Below are positions 1 through 8,363 of a DNA stretch of 64,000 nt, in pieces. The translations under genes and the position numbers were made by a program. How positions within the stretch are numbered: position 1 is the stretch's first letter; the number at the start of each line of letters is the position of its first letter. The stretch comes from CAVTPU01 sp963736695 (GTDB lineage Bacteria; Actinomycetota; Actinomycetes; Mycobacteriales; Micromonosporaceae). The stretch is taken from the NCBI GenBank assembly GCA_963736695.1, contig CAVTPU010000004.1, forward strand, positions 1,302,001-1,366,000, in the 5' to 3' direction. Under the pieces are notes generated by a model, which saw only the letters and a program-made list of their open reading frames with translations, made no database searches and was not told where the DNA came from.

Positions 1-663
1 TTGGACCTGCCGGACGGGTTGCGGATCGTGACCGGTGCGGGGCTCGCGACGCTCCCCCGCACTCTCGCCGACGCCGAGGCCACGGGGGTGCCGACATTCG
101 GCTGGTTCGACGCCGCAGACCCGGGCATCGCCCTCGAACACCTGACGGCGGCGGTTCGCGCGGTCACCGGTCCCGGCTGCGAAACCATGATCACCTCGAC
201 TGCGGTCGCCACCGACCGGCTGCTGAGCATCCTCGACGACGCCGGATCCGGCGCCCATACCCGAATCGAGCTGGTCGACCCGGAAGGTGTCAGCGAGACC
301 CTCATCTTCGCCGCGCCCGCCGCCAAGTCGGTGGAGAAGTTCAAGAACGAGCTGTGGGCCATCGACGAATACGCCGGCATTCGTTTGCGGGACCCGGCCG
401 ACCCCGACCGGGCCGTCGTGGACATCTCCCTGCCGCCCCACCTCGGACCACTGCGGCGCGCAATCGTCGCCCACCTCGGCGACACCGGACCCATCCGCGT
501 CGACGCCCTGCGCACCTGGGCGTCGCGCGCCACGATCTATCGCGGCGAAGACGTCGTGCGAGCGGTGGCCGGATTGGTGGCAAGCGGCCAACTCGCTCGT
601 GAGCCCGCCAGCGGACGACTCTCGGCGACGACGACGATCATGCCTGCGTCGCCCGCCGCCTGA
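1..663 (+). CDS. C-terminal part of a hypothetical protein (possibly TcmP-like), cut by window edge
   Basis: An open frame runs from the first base to a TGA at 661-663, giving 220 codons. The TTG at position 1 may be an internal codon, so the true start probably lies outside the window. The tail has a run LWAIDEYAGIRLRDP followed by a predicted winged-helix-like C-terminus. From memory this resembles the C-terminal region of three-Cys-motif partner (TcmP) proteins, but the diagnostic N-terminal part is missing. No signal peptide or membrane segment is visible in this piece. Being a gene is fairly secure from codon use; the family assignment is weak. Confidence 0.5.
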   Translation: MDLPDGLRIVTGAGLATLPRTLADAEATGVPTFGWFDAADPGIALEHLTAAVRAVTGPGCETMITSTAVATDRLLSILDDAGSGAHTRIELVDPEGVSETLIFAAPAAKSVEKFKNELWAIDEYAGIRLRDPADPDRAVVDISLPPHLGPLRRAIVAHLGDTGPIRVDALRTWASRATIYRGEDVVRAVAGLVASGQLAREPASGRLSATTTIMPASPAA

Positions 664-701
664 TTGGGCTGGTGTCAGGAGCCGAGTGTCGTTCGCATGC
701 G

Positions 702-1013
702 TCAGACCGCAGGCGGCGTCGCGCCGAGCACCACCTCAAACTCCAACAGCGACGCTCCCGACGCCACCGGGCGGGCCCGCTCACCCGCATGGGCCTCGCG
801 CGCGGGGCCGGACTGCCACGCCTGAAACGCCTCGTCGGTCTCCCACTTCGTATAGACGAAGTAACGAGTCTCGCCACCGACTGGGCGGAGCAGTTCGAAC
901 CCCAGAAAACCCGGGGTGTTCTCGACCGCTCCCATGCGCGCGGCGAACCGCTTCTCCAGCTCGGGGCCGGCGCCCTCGGGCACCTCAATCGCATTGATCT
1001 TCACAACTGCCAT
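702..1013 (-). CDS. mhuD: MhuD-type heme-degrading monooxygenase
   Basis: The protein has 103 residues, about the length of Mycobacterium tuberculosis MhuD (Rv3592), and reads like it throughout (MAVVKINAIEVP at the start, LLEFEVVL near the end). This family is a dimeric ferredoxin-like fold that opens heme to mycobilin and releases iron in the cytoplasm. The residues known to matter in MhuD are present at the same numbers: Asn7, Arg26, Trp66 and the heme-ligand His75. The gene stands alone, convergent with the gene at the left edge and divergent from the small membrane protein gene at 1194. It fits an iron/heme economy also suggested by the cytochrome and metallophore loci further right. Confidence 0.9.
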   Translation of the reverse strand: MAVVKINAIEVPEGAGPELEKRFAARMGAVENTPGFLGFELLRPVGGETRYFVYTKWETDEAFQAWQSGPAREAHAGERARPVASGASLLEFEVVLGATPPAV

Positions 1014-1193
1014 TGGTCGATCCTAGCGGGGCGGAACGGTCGGTGTCGGCGCGCCACACCCGCACACCCGCTCACCACAATGATGTGGACGTGGCTTCGT
1101 CGCAGGCGCGACTGTCGGTCGTGACCTCAGGTCGCCTGATTGACGCATCGCAGGAGGTAGTTCGCGAGCGGACTGTCCGATTAACATGCGAAT

Positions 1194-1517
1194 ATGGAAA
1201 CTCCGTGGTTGGCACTGTTACTGATGATCGGCCTACCCATCGCCCTCGTCATCGGATCAGCGACCGCGAACCGCGTTCGCACACACCGCCTTGAACGGGC
1301 CGGCTCCGTTGCCACCGGTCGGGTGACCGCACTGAGCACTCTCGCCGGCGATGGAGTGACCTCTCCGACCTCCTGGGCCAACGTGACCTGCGACGCAGAC
1401 GCCGTGTCGCTGCGAGTTGAAGTCGACGCGAACCGATACAGCTCACTGCATGTCGGCAGTGCCGTGCGTGTGCAATATATGCATCGGCACGGCCGAACGA
1501 CCGGAACTCTTCTCTGA
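1194..1517 (+). CDS. small membrane-anchored protein of unknown function
   Basis: This 107-residue protein starts at an ATG with one strong N-terminal hydrophobic helix (residues about 5-22), followed by a soluble part of about 80 residues that looks like a small beta domain (RVTALSTLAGDG, then VEVDANRYSSLHVGSAVRVQY). The arrangement recalls DUF3592-like proteins, in which a membrane anchor carries a short beta domain, but I would not assign a family. It is a single gene followed by a strong hairpin at 1559-1600. Confidence 0.6.
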   Translation: METPWLALLLMIGLPIALVIGSATANRVRTHRLERAGSVATGRVTALSTLAGDGVTSPTSWANVTCDADAVSLRVEVDANRYSSLHVGSAVRVQYMHRHGRTTGTLL

Positions 1518-1558
1518 CACACACCGCACCGCAGCACCACGAACCGCGACGCCATCAT

Positions 1559-1600
1559 CGTGGTGTTTGAGGGTCGTTCCAACGGCCCTCAAACGCCACG
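1559..1600. terminator. strong hairpin terminator
   Basis: Arms CGTGGTGTTTGAGGG (1559-1573) and CCCTCAAACGCCACG (1586-1600) pair over 15 bp with one G-U, around a 12-nt centre. It sits 42 bp after the stop of the small membrane protein gene and before the alpha/beta hydrolase gene, so it most likely ends the former transcript. Confidence 0.8.
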
Positions 1601-1640
1601 ATCACGCAACGTTGGGCGTACGTGTTGTTAGGCTCGCCTG

Positions 1641-2486
1641 GTGACCCGAGAGATCGACGTGCACCTCGATGACGGCCGCACACTGCACGCCTATGACACG
1701 GAGTCGTCCACCACAGCCGACCGCCTCGCCGTCTTCTGGCACCACGGCACGCCGAACCTCGGCATCCCACCCGAGCCGTTGATGCCGGCCGCCGACCGGC
1801 TCGGAATCCGGTGGGTCTCCTATGACCGACCCGGATATGGCGGCTCGACCCCCCACGAAGGTCGTGACGTCGCGTCGGCAGCCAACGATGCCGCCCGCGT
1901 CGCCGACGCGCTGGGTATCGATCGGTTCGCCGTGCTGGGCCACTCCGGTGGCGGTCCGCACGCCCTCGCGTGTGGCGCAGCGCTGCCCGACAGGGTGCTG
2001 GGTGTCGTCAGTGTCGCCGGCCCCGCTCCCATCGACTCCCCAGGGCTCGACTGGTTCGCGGACATGATCCCGTCAGGTGTCGCATCCCTGCGCGCCGCCA
2101 CCGAGGGACGGGCGGCCAAGGAACGTTATGAAACCTCGGGCGCCGACTACGACCCTGGGTTCAGCGCAGCCGATCGCGAGGCGCTCGCCGGACCGTGGGC
2201 CTGGTTCGACGAGGTCGTCGGCCCAGCCGTCGCCGCGGGGCCGGGTGGGCTGATCGACGATGACCTCGCCCTCGTCGCGCCGTGGGGATTCGACCCCGCG
2301 ACGATGACCGCGCCGGTTCTGCTTCTGCACGGCGGACGGGACCGAATCGTGCCGGCCGCGCACGGCCGGTGGCTCGCCAGCCAATGTCGCACCGCCGACC
2401 TGTGGTTTTCGGCGGACGACGGACACATCTCGATCCTCAACTCGGCCCCGGCCGCAATGAAGTGGCTGCGGGAGCACGCGGGCTGA
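1641..2486 (+). CDS. alpha/beta hydrolase
   Basis: The 281-residue protein starts at GTG 1641. It has the alpha/beta-hydrolase nucleophile elbow GHSGGG about one third into the chain, preceded by an oxyanion-loop stretch HHGTPN near residue 35. The later acid and histidine are visible in GGRDRIVP and DDGHISI, completing a Ser-Asp-His triad. Size and motifs are those of cytoplasmic esterases and related hydrolases; the substrate cannot be read from the sequence. It is monocistronic and converges with the acyl-CoA ligase gene, with only 17 bp between the stops. Confidence 0.85.
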   Translation: MTREIDVHLDDGRTLHAYDTESSTTADRLAVFWHHGTPNLGIPPEPLMPAADRLGIRWVSYDRPGYGGSTPHEGRDVASAANDAARVADALGIDRFAVLGHSGGGPHALACGAALPDRVLGVVSVAGPAPIDSPGLDWFADMIPSGVASLRAATEGRAAKERYETSGADYDPGFSAADREALAGPWAWFDEVVGPAVAAGPGGLIDDDLALVAPWGFDPATMTAPVLLLHGGRDRIVPAAHGRWLASQCRTADLWFSADDGHISILNSAPAAMKWLREHAG

Positions 2487-2503
2487 CGCAACGCGGCGCC
2501 GCG

Positions 2504-4150
2504 TCACGCGCTCCTGGGCGGCGCGAGCGGCGCGACCCGGTCGAGCCACACCTCGTCGACCGCGTCATAGCACCGACCGAGCGACTCCTGTGGTTCCTGA
2601 CGCAGCTCGCCCTTGGCGATCTTCTCCGACGGAGTCAACGGCAGTTCGGCGCGAAACTCCCAATAGCGCGGCACCTTGAAATAGGCCAGCCGCTCCCGCG
2701 TGTGCGCGACGAGTTCCTCCACTGTCGCCGAACCGCCGGGCCCAAGCACCACGTACGCCTTGATCTCCTCACCACGCACGTCATCGGCGACCGGGACGCA
2801 TGCGCACAGTCGCACGTCGGGATGGTTCTGCACGGCCTGCTCGACCTGCGCGGCCGAGACGTTCTCGCCGCTGCGGCGAATGATGTCCTTCTCCCGGCCA
2901 GCGAAGTGCACGAATCCGTCCGAGTCCCAGCACGCCAGGTCTCCGGTGACATACCACCCGTTGCCGATCGTGTTCGACGGCGAGTCGAGATAGCCGTCAC
3001 TGGTCGCGACACCACGCACAAGCAGCCTGCCGACCACACCACGTGGCACCGGCCAACCGCTCTCGTCAACCACGCGGATCTCCCGATTGGCGACGGGGCG
3101 CCCGATCGACCCAGTGGCGAGCGCGTGGTCGTGGTCGTCGGCGTCGACCACGATGTCCAGGCCGGTTTCGGTGCTGCCATAGAGTTCGTGCCAGGGCGCG
3201 CCATAGCGGGCTTCAAGCTCGGCGTGTCGACCCGGCGGGATTGCTGAGCAGGCGACATAACGCATTCGGGACTGACTTTCCCCGGGTACGGGTGGCGTGC
3301 GCAGCATCATGGCCGGCATCACCCCGAGGCAATAGAAGAACGTGGCTTCGTGTCGCTGGACGGAGCTCCAGAAGGTGCCGGATCGGAATCTTTCCAGCAC
3401 GACGAGGCGCGCGCCGGTGCGCAGGCATACCACGAGGTTCCACTGTGGATCCATGTAGTAGAAAGGCTGCGCGCACAGCAGCACATCGTCGTGACGCAGT
3501 CGGGGCCCGTGTTGACGCATCATCTCGGCGATGGTCAGCCAATAGCGGTGCGACAGCAGGCACCCTTTGGAGAGCCCTGTGCTGCCCGAGGTGAACTGGA
3601 TGTTCGCCAGCGACTCCGGTCGCGGTGACGAAAATTGCGGCGCCTCCGCTGGCGGGGGTGATTCGGTCGACTGGCCCAGCCGCGCCAGCTGCCCCTTGAG
3701 TGCGTCGAGTTCGCCGGAGACTGTGGACAGGAGCAATCGCGGCGTGCCCGCGTCGAGTGCGTCGTCGAGCACGCCGCCGAACTCGTCCGCGGCCAACACC
3801 AGCGCGGGTGTGGTCGCCTGCGCGATCGGCGCGAGGTCGTGTGCGGACAGATGCACATTGAGCGGCACCATCGCGGCTCCGGCGCGCAAGACTCCGAGCC
3901 AGCTCACCGGAAACTCGAGGTCATTGCGAAACATGACCGCTACCCGGTCGCCGGGACCGATTCCCCGGCTGCGCAACCCGTCGGCGACAAGAGTGGCGAG
4001 CTCGTCGAGCTCGGCGAAGGTGACCGTCTGCTGGCGGCGTTCGCAGTGGAGCGCGACCTTCGCGCCCCATCGGCGGGCCGCGTCGGCGAGCGCGCCGGGC
4101 ACGGACTCGGCTGCGAGGTCGAGATCGGAGTCACTGTCGAGCGGTGTCAT
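2504..4150 (-). CDS. AMP-forming acyl-CoA synthetase/ligase
   Basis: I place the start at ATG 4150 (548 residues), because the ATG overlaps the TGA of the upstream amidohydrolase gene (ATGA at 4147-4150); the longer open frame upstream is antisense-like arginine-rich sequence. The protein is a class I adenylate-forming enzyme: P-loop TSGSTGLSKG, motif YGSTETG, GWYVTGDLACWD, hinge GREKDIIRRSGENV and the C-terminal lysine region PLTPSEKIAKGEL. It would activate a carboxylic acid as acyl-AMP and pass it to CoA. The acid is unknown; translational coupling to the amidohydrolase suggests they work on the same compound. Confidence 0.88.
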   Translation of the reverse strand: MTPLDSDSDLDLAAESVPGALADAARRWGAKVALHCERRQQTVTFAELDELATLVADGLRSRGIGPGDRVAVMFRNDLEFPVSWLGVLRAGAAMVPLNVHLSAHDLAPIAQATTPALVLAADEFGGVLDDALDAGTPRLLLSTVSGELDALKGQLARLGQSTESPPPAEAPQFSSPRPESLANIQFTSGSTGLSKGCLLSHRYWLTIAEMMRQHGPRLRHDDVLLCAQPFYYMDPQWNLVVCLRTGARLVVLERFRSGTFWSSVQRHEATFFYCLGVMPAMMLRTPPVPGESQSRMRYVACSAIPPGRHAELEARYGAPWHELYGSTETGLDIVVDADDHDHALATGSIGRPVANREIRVVDESGWPVPRGVVGRLLVRGVATSDGYLDSPSNTIGNGWYVTGDLACWDSDGFVHFAGREKDIIRRSGENVSAAQVEQAVQNHPDVRLCACVPVADDVRGEEIKAYVVLGPGGSATVEELVAHTRERLAYFKVPRYWEFRAELPLTPSEKIAKGELRQEPQESLGRCYDAVDEVWLDRVAPLAPPRSA

Positions 4151-5028
4151 GGTCGACGCAGTCCGGGTTGGCCGAAGAGCGCGCGGCCGTTGCCACCGAG
4201 AAGCGCATCCACTGTGGCCGGTCGCAGTTGGCCGGCACGCCATTCGCTCAACGCTCGTTCGTGGCTGAAGACGGGCCAGTCGGTGGCGAAGAGCACCTGT
4301 TCGCGCAGCACGTTGTTGAGCATGCCGGCGAGCGGGTCCCACCCGGTGCCGGGCTTGAGCACATATTTCGGCGCCAGTCCGCCGAGTTCCAGGTGGACGG
4401 TGGGGTGGCGGCGAGCGACGGCGCAATATTCGGCGACCCACGGCCATCCGCTGTGGCAGGCGATGATGCGCAGGTCGGGAAAGTCGCACGCGACCTGGTC
4501 GAGGAATTCTGGCCGCTCGTGCGCCATCGGATAGACCCGGGAGTAGTTGATGCCGGTGTGCAACGCGACGATGAGGCCGAGTTCCTCAGCGCGGGCATAG
4601 GCGGCGTAGAGGCGTCGGTCGTGTGTGTCCATGCCGGCGAAGGCTGGCTGGATGTTCACGCCGATGAGGCCGAGTTCGGCACAGTCTCGGACCTCACGCC
4701 CGGCCGAGCCGCCGGAGGGCGGCGGCATGGTCACGGTGCCGAAACCGGATAGCAGGTTCGAATGTTCGCTGACCAGCTGCGCGGTCGCGGCGTTGAGCGC
4801 GGCCACGTCCTCGCCGCCCTCGGTCTCGGCGTGGACGACGGCGTGGCCGACACCGTTGGCCCGTAGGTCGGCGAGCAGCGCCTCGGTCGTGCCGGCCTGC
4901 AGCTTTCCGGTGACGTTGAGCACTTCGTCATAGCGGTGTCGGTGCATCGCGGCCGATGGTGGCGCGGCCGGGCGGCGGTCGAGCGGCAGACGCACTCGGG
5001 CGTCGACGACGAGCGAATGGTCGGGCAT
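4147..5028 (-). CDS. amidohydrolase family protein (Amidohydro_2, PF04909-like)
   Basis: This 293-residue protein has the TIM-barrel metal-hydrolase signatures of the amidohydrolase-2 family: HTGINY, CHSGWPW and FATDWPVF, the last carrying the conserved Asp near the C-terminus. Members include decarboxylases and C-C or lactone hydrolases. The usual N-terminal DxHxH metal motif is not present; the corresponding stretch reads VVDARVRL, so metal binding may differ or be absent. It is the first gene of a two-gene operon with the acyl-CoA ligase, and a promoter-like pair lies upstream at 5084-5113. Confidence 0.82.
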   Translation of the reverse strand: MPDHSLVVDARVRLPLDRRPAAPPSAAMHRHRYDEVLNVTGKLQAGTTEALLADLRANGVGHAVVHAETEGGEDVAALNAATAQLVSEHSNLLSGFGTVTMPPPSGGSAGREVRDCAELGLIGVNIQPAFAGMDTHDRRLYAAYARAEELGLIVALHTGINYSRVYPMAHERPEFLDQVACDFPDLRIIACHSGWPWVAEYCAVARRHPTVHLELGGLAPKYVLKPGTGWDPLAGMLNNVLREQVLFATDWPVFSHERALSEWRAGQLRPATVDALLGGNGRALFGQPGLRRP

Positions 5029-5057
5029 CGGTCGCGGCCCCTTGCGTTCGCCAATCT

Positions 5058-5073
5058 TGATCTTGATTGATCA
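5058..5073. promoter_or_regulatory. possible operator in leader of amidohydrolase operon
   Basis: TGATCTTGATTGATCA has inverted arms TGATC/GATCA around six bases. It lies between the proposed -10 (5084-5089) and the start codon at 5028, where a repressor could act. No regulator gene is adjacent, so this is a weak call. Confidence 0.3.
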
Positions 5074-5083
5074 CGTGACTTGC

Positions 5084-5113
5084 AGGCTACTGACGGTCTG
5101 ACCAGGCAGTCAA
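5084..5113 (-). promoter_or_regulatory. promoter-like sequence for amidohydrolase operon
   Basis: On the minus strand a -35-like TTGACT (5113-5108) and a -10-like TAGCCT (5089-5084) are separated by 18 bp, 56 bp or more before the amidohydrolase ATG. The spacing is right for a sigma-A-type promoter. Confidence 0.4.
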
Positions 5114-5174
5114 CACCCATACGGCGGCGCTGCTCGCTATAACCTCCTGGGTCGACACCTCATGCTCAGCGGCC

Positions 5175-5477
5175 TCATGGCCGACCCGACACCGACGGCG
5201 ACGGTCGAACCGTCACTGTCGCGCCGACTGGCGGATGACCCGATGGCAGTCCGCCGCGCAGTTGCGTGTCGTCGAGAGCGGGGGCGGGCTCGTTGTTTCC
5301 CACACTGGGCGATATCTGTTCGGGACTCGCGGGACCGACCGTTCCGCGAGCCACGAATCCCCCGACGAACATGAGTGCCATGAGCAGCGCGACGGCGGCC
5401 AGCCCAAGGCGCCCATCGGCCGCCGGCCCGGGGCGCGGTGAATCCTCTCGCCGTTCGACTTCCGGTTCGCTGGGCAC
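5175..5477 (-). CDS. small single-pass membrane protein at end of cytochrome operon
   Basis: The chosen start is GTG 5477, seven bases after an AAGGAGG ribosome site that overlaps the end of the decaheme gene; this gives 100 residues. Residues about 25-45 form one hydrophobic helix (GLAAVALLMALMFVGGFVA), followed by an exported tail rich in Pro, Ser and Gly with no cysteines. No family is recognised. Its position directly behind the multiheme cytochrome genes suggests an accessory or anchoring role in the same electron-transfer unit. Confidence 0.6.
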   Translation of the reverse strand: MPSEPEVERREDSPRPGPAADGRLGLAAVALLMALMFVGGFVARGTVGPASPEQISPSVGNNEPAPALDDTQLRGGLPSGHPPVGATVTVRPSPSVSGRP

Positions 5478-5479
5478 CG

Positions 5480-6319
5480 TCAATCCTCCTTCGCCGCGTG
5501 GCAGGTGGCGCAGAACGTGCGCTGGTTGTGGCAGGTCAGGCAATATGCCCGGTTCCCTTCCGCCTGATGCTCGTGCCCTCCATTCGCCCACCCGGAGATC
5601 CGGTGCGACGCGGGCCGGCTGCGCGCATGACAGGCGGCGCAGAACGTACGCTGGTTGTGACAGGACAGACACTGCGCACGGTTGCCCTCCGCAGCATCGC
5701 GGTGCGATCCCGTCGACCAGCCCACGAGTTGGTGCGACGGCGGTCCGGTGCCCGAGTGGCAGTTGGCGCAGAATGTCTTTTCGACGTGGCAACTCAGGCA
5801 CTGCTTGCGGTCGACTTTGGCCTCCGCCGCGTGCCGAGCCCCCGCCCACCCCGTCACATGAGTGTCAGGTTTGCGGATGAACGTCGCCGGATGACAGGTG
5901 AGACACCGGCCCGACGCCGTCGAGACGCGGGTGGTGCCGTGGCACTGATAGCAGCGGTCCATCGTCGGACGCGTCGTCTTGTCGGGCCGGTGAGTGTCGG
6001 CCAGGTGGCAGGTAGCACAGTCACCGATCGCCCGTCCAAAGTGCCGGACATGCGAGAAGATCACGTCCGTTGCCTGCTTCGCAGTGGTCGCCTTGTCAAA
6101 GTCGGCGTGGCACTGCCGGCAGTTCTGATACGCATATCCGAGGTCGGCACGCACCGTCGGTGCGACCACAGTCGGTCGATCAGCATCGTCGTCGCCGGCC
6201 CACAGCAACAGGCCCACCACGATGCCGACTCCGACAAGGGCAAGACCAACCACGACCCGTACGAGAAGATGGGTTTTGCCGCGCGGCGGCGGCGACACTG
6301 GGTTCTCGTTCTCAGCCAT
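5480..6319 (-). CDS. membrane-anchored decaheme c-type cytochrome
   Basis: Starting at ATG 6319 (MAENENPVSPPP) the protein has 279 residues. An N-terminal hydrophobic helix (about 18-37) anchors it, and the rest lies outside the membrane. Ten CXXCH heme motifs are present: CRQCH, CATCH, CYQCH, CLTCH, CLSCH, CANCH, CLSCH, CAACH, CLTCH and CATCH, the last six in a repeated pattern of a CLSCH/CLTCH followed by CANCH, CAACH or CATCH. Many extra histidines could be distal ligands. This is an electron-carrying protein whose hemes would be attached by the Ccm system encoded upstream in the same operon. The six-heme NapC/NirT-like protein ends 1 bp before it and probably feeds it electrons from quinol. 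Confidence 0.88.
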   Translation of the reverse strand: MAENENPVSPPPRGKTHLLVRVVVGLALVGVGIVVGLLLWAGDDDADRPTVVAPTVRADLGYAYQNCRQCHADFDKATTAKQATDVIFSHVRHFGRAIGDCATCHLADTHRPDKTTRPTMDRCYQCHGTTRVSTASGRCLTCHPATFIRKPDTHVTGWAGARHAAEAKVDRKQCLSCHVEKTFCANCHSGTGPPSHQLVGWSTGSHRDAAEGNRAQCLSCHNQRTFCAACHARSRPASHRISGWANGGHEHQAEGNRAYCLTCHNQRTFCATCHAAKED

Positions 6320-6320
6320 G

Positions 6321-7061
6321 TCAGGGACCCTTCGTGGAGGGATCCGTCGACGATGGCAACCGCCAATCGCCCTTGACGTGGCACACCGCGCAGTCCGTGC
6401 TGGCGGTGCGTCCATTGTGGCAGGTGAAGCAGGAGTTCATGGTGGGATAGGTGCGGGCGCCTATCGGCGTCGCCTCGCCGTGAGCGATCGTCGAATGGCA
6501 GGACATGCACTTGCCACCCAGCTTGATGATTCCTTTGTGGTCGACTCGAATGCCATCCGAGACGATCACCGCGTCTTCAATGGTGGCGTGACAACTCAGA
6601 CATGAGGCGTTGGAGACGACCGCGTTGAACGACTCGTCTCGGTAGTCGCCACGAACGTAGTCGACGACCACCTGCAATGCCGCGATCTTGCCGCCGACGA
6701 ACGCCACCTTGCCCGGAGGCAGATGGCAGTCTTCGCAATTGACACTCTGATGTGGACCGGCCTGCCAGCCATCGATGAATGGTTGCATGGGGTGACACTT
6801 CGCGCAGAAGGACGGCTGCGAGGTCCAGTGCAGCGAGGCGGCCGTGAGCCCACCGAGGATGAGAAACGGAACCACCACCAACGCGAAGGCCGTCCGCCGG
6901 CGCCGGCGGCCACCCAATCCGCGCCATGCCGCCACAGTCGCACGCACAGCGGCGTGAATATCGCGCACCGGACGCGCCACGACCCTCACGATGCTCCGGA
7001 CCCGAGTCCATCCTGCCAGCCGGCGGCGCACCCAACCGAACCACGATAGCTTCGCCATCAT
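6321..7061 (-). CDS. NapC/NirT-like hexaheme cytochrome c
   Basis: ATG 7061 overlaps the previous stop (ATGA), giving 246 residues; a second ATG at 7058 is equally possible. A basic cytoplasmic head of about 55 residues is followed by one membrane helix (FALVVVPFLILGGLTAASL). Six CXXCH motifs follow: CAKCH, CEDCH, CLSCH, CMSCH, CFTCH and CAVCH. The single N-terminal anchor followed by CxxCHxM (CAKCHPM) is typical of NapC/NirT quinol dehydrogenases, which usually carry four hemes; six is more than the standard. It likely takes electrons from the quinone pool to the decaheme protein encoded next. Confidence 0.85.
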   Translation of the reverse strand: MMAKLSWFGWVRRRLAGWTRVRSIVRVVARPVRDIHAAVRATVAAWRGLGGRRRRRTAFALVVVPFLILGGLTAASLHWTSQPSFCAKCHPMQPFIDGWQAGPHQSVNCEDCHLPPGKVAFVGGKIAALQVVVDYVRGDYRDESFNAVVSNASCLSCHATIEDAVIVSDGIRVDHKGIIKLGGKCMSCHSTIAHGEATPIGARTYPTMNSCFTCHNGRTASTDCAVCHVKGDWRLPSSTDPSTKGP

Positions 7062-8047
7062 AGCTCTCCCTTCGGCACGGTCGACGAGCTTACGCCGCCC
7101 ACCGGGCGCCAGCTCGCGGCGATGCGAGAGGTCAGCTCCGCACGACGGCGACGAAAATCGGCGTCGTCGGAGACCAGACCGCGTTCGTGGGCGAGATCGA
7201 GCAACGCGACATGATCGAGCAGCAACTCGACGTCGGCTGTGTCGTCCTGATCGCGTCGAGTGGGCCTCGGCACCGCGGGTGACGCCGCCTGTTCGGTCGG
7301 ACGACGCCGACGTCGGACGACCACCACGATCGCAACGGCGATCGCCGCGCACGCGCCAACAGTGAGCGTCATGGTGTTCGACGAGGCCGGCTCCTGGCCC
7401 ACTGCCGTACGCCGCATCGCCACCCGGATCGAGTCACCGGCACGAAGGTCGCTCCCGGTGTAGACCTGATACGAGGTTCCCCGGTCTTCACTGCGTCCAT
7501 CCGGAGACAGTCGTGGAGCGTCGATTTCGACACCGTCCGGAACCATCATCGTGAAACGAGTCGTCGGATAGGTGATCGGGAAGACCAGGTCCGCCAGAAC
7601 CTGGGTCTCGAACCGCAGCGCGGCCTGAGACTGTCCGGGCGAGATCGGGGCGGTCGAGACGAAGGTGGTGTCGCGCCGCATGCCTGTCGAGTCGGTGAGG
7701 AAACCGAGAAACTGCAGATTTTCGGCGTCGCCTGTCAACGGGAGAACGAACACCGATCGTTTGCCGCCGCCCAGGTCGGCGCCGCCCGCATAGGCGCTCG
7801 TCGCCGAATTGGTCAACACCACATCCTGCTCAACCGCCGTGACCGCCCCCTGCACGTCGATCCAGACAATCCAGGAGTCCTGCACGATCGGCGCAGGCGG
7901 AGTTGACGGTGAGGCTGATGCGGAAGGCTGCGGCGAAGGGGCCTCCACCGCGGCCGACGCGGCCACGGGCATGGCGACCGTCGCCATAAAGCACACGCCG
8001 CAACCAAGAAGGGTCGCCCACATCCGGCGGCTCGACATCGCGCTCAT
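7058..8047 (-). CDS. secreted/membrane protein in cytochrome maturation operon
   Basis: The 329-residue product begins with a signal peptide (to about residue 33, ending AASA). A Pro/Ser/Ala-rich linker and a beta-rich extracytoplasmic domain follow, then a membrane helix near residue 235 (LTVGACAAIAVAIVVVV) and a cytoplasmic tail. The tail contains LLDLAHERGLVSDDADFRRRRAELTSRI, which recalls the helical segments of CcmI-like proteins. No enzyme motif is visible. It overlaps the zinc-ribbon gene before it and the NapC-like gene after it by 4 bp each, so it is made together with the cytochrome apparatus. Function unknown; a role in apocytochrome handling is only an inference. Confidence 0.6.
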   Translation of the reverse strand: MSAMSSRRMWATLLGCGVCFMATVAMPVAASAAVEAPSPQPSASASPSTPPAPIVQDSWIVWIDVQGAVTAVEQDVVLTNSATSAYAGGADLGGGKRSVFVLPLTGDAENLQFLGFLTDSTGMRRDTTFVSTAPISPGQSQAALRFETQVLADLVFPITYPTTRFTMMVPDGVEIDAPRLSPDGRSEDRGTSYQVYTGSDLRAGDSIRVAMRRTAVGQEPASSNTMTLTVGACAAIAVAIVVVVRRRRRPTEQAASPAVPRPTRRDQDDTADVELLLDHVALLDLAHERGLVSDDADFRRRRAELTSRIAASWRPVGGVSSSTVPKGEL

Positions 8048-8361
8048 GGAGACTCACCATCCCGTGCTGACAGGCCGGCGCCGCAGCCCCGGCAGAATCT
8101 GTCGGTGTCATCGCGGCGCCGACCACAGGCCGGACAAACGACCGCGAGCAGAACCGCCTTGCGAGCCAAGATTTCCTCTTCGATCAGGTCAGTCGGCGGC
8201 GGCAGTTCCGGACCGCCGGACGGGGGCCGGGGCCGGACGCCTTCCGATGGCTGACCTGCGGACAATCGGGGCGCATCGGTCTGGCCCAGCAGTGGCCAGA
8301 CGGTGAGGCGCAACACCGCCGCCAAGAGCAGAAAGTCCAGGAACACGACACTCAGATCCAT
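8044..8361 (-). CDS. small membrane-anchored zinc-ribbon protein in ccm operon
   Basis: From ATG 8361 the protein has 105 residues: an N-terminal hydrophobic helix (VVFLDFLLLAAVLRLTVW), a proline-rich linker, and a C-terminal zinc ribbon with CPAC and CRGC knuckles. It starts 2 bp after the ccmF stop and overlaps the next gene by 4 bp. In proteobacterial System I operons ccmH/ccmI follow ccmF; this protein occupies that slot but has no CcmH LRCxxC motif, so it is not CcmH. I read it as a lineage-specific accessory factor. Confidence 0.6.
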   Translation of the reverse strand: MDLSVVFLDFLLLAAVLRLTVWPLLGQTDAPRLSAGQPSEGVRPRPPSGGPELPPPTDLIEEEILARKAVLLAVVCPACGRRRDDTDRFCRGCGAGLSARDGESP

Positions 8362-8363
8362 CG

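Noticed and set aside
4151..4489. N-terminal extension of the acyl-CoA ligase
   Set aside because: The extra residues are arginine-rich frame-shadow sequence inside the amidohydrolase gene; the ATGA overlap at 4147-4150 gives a better start.
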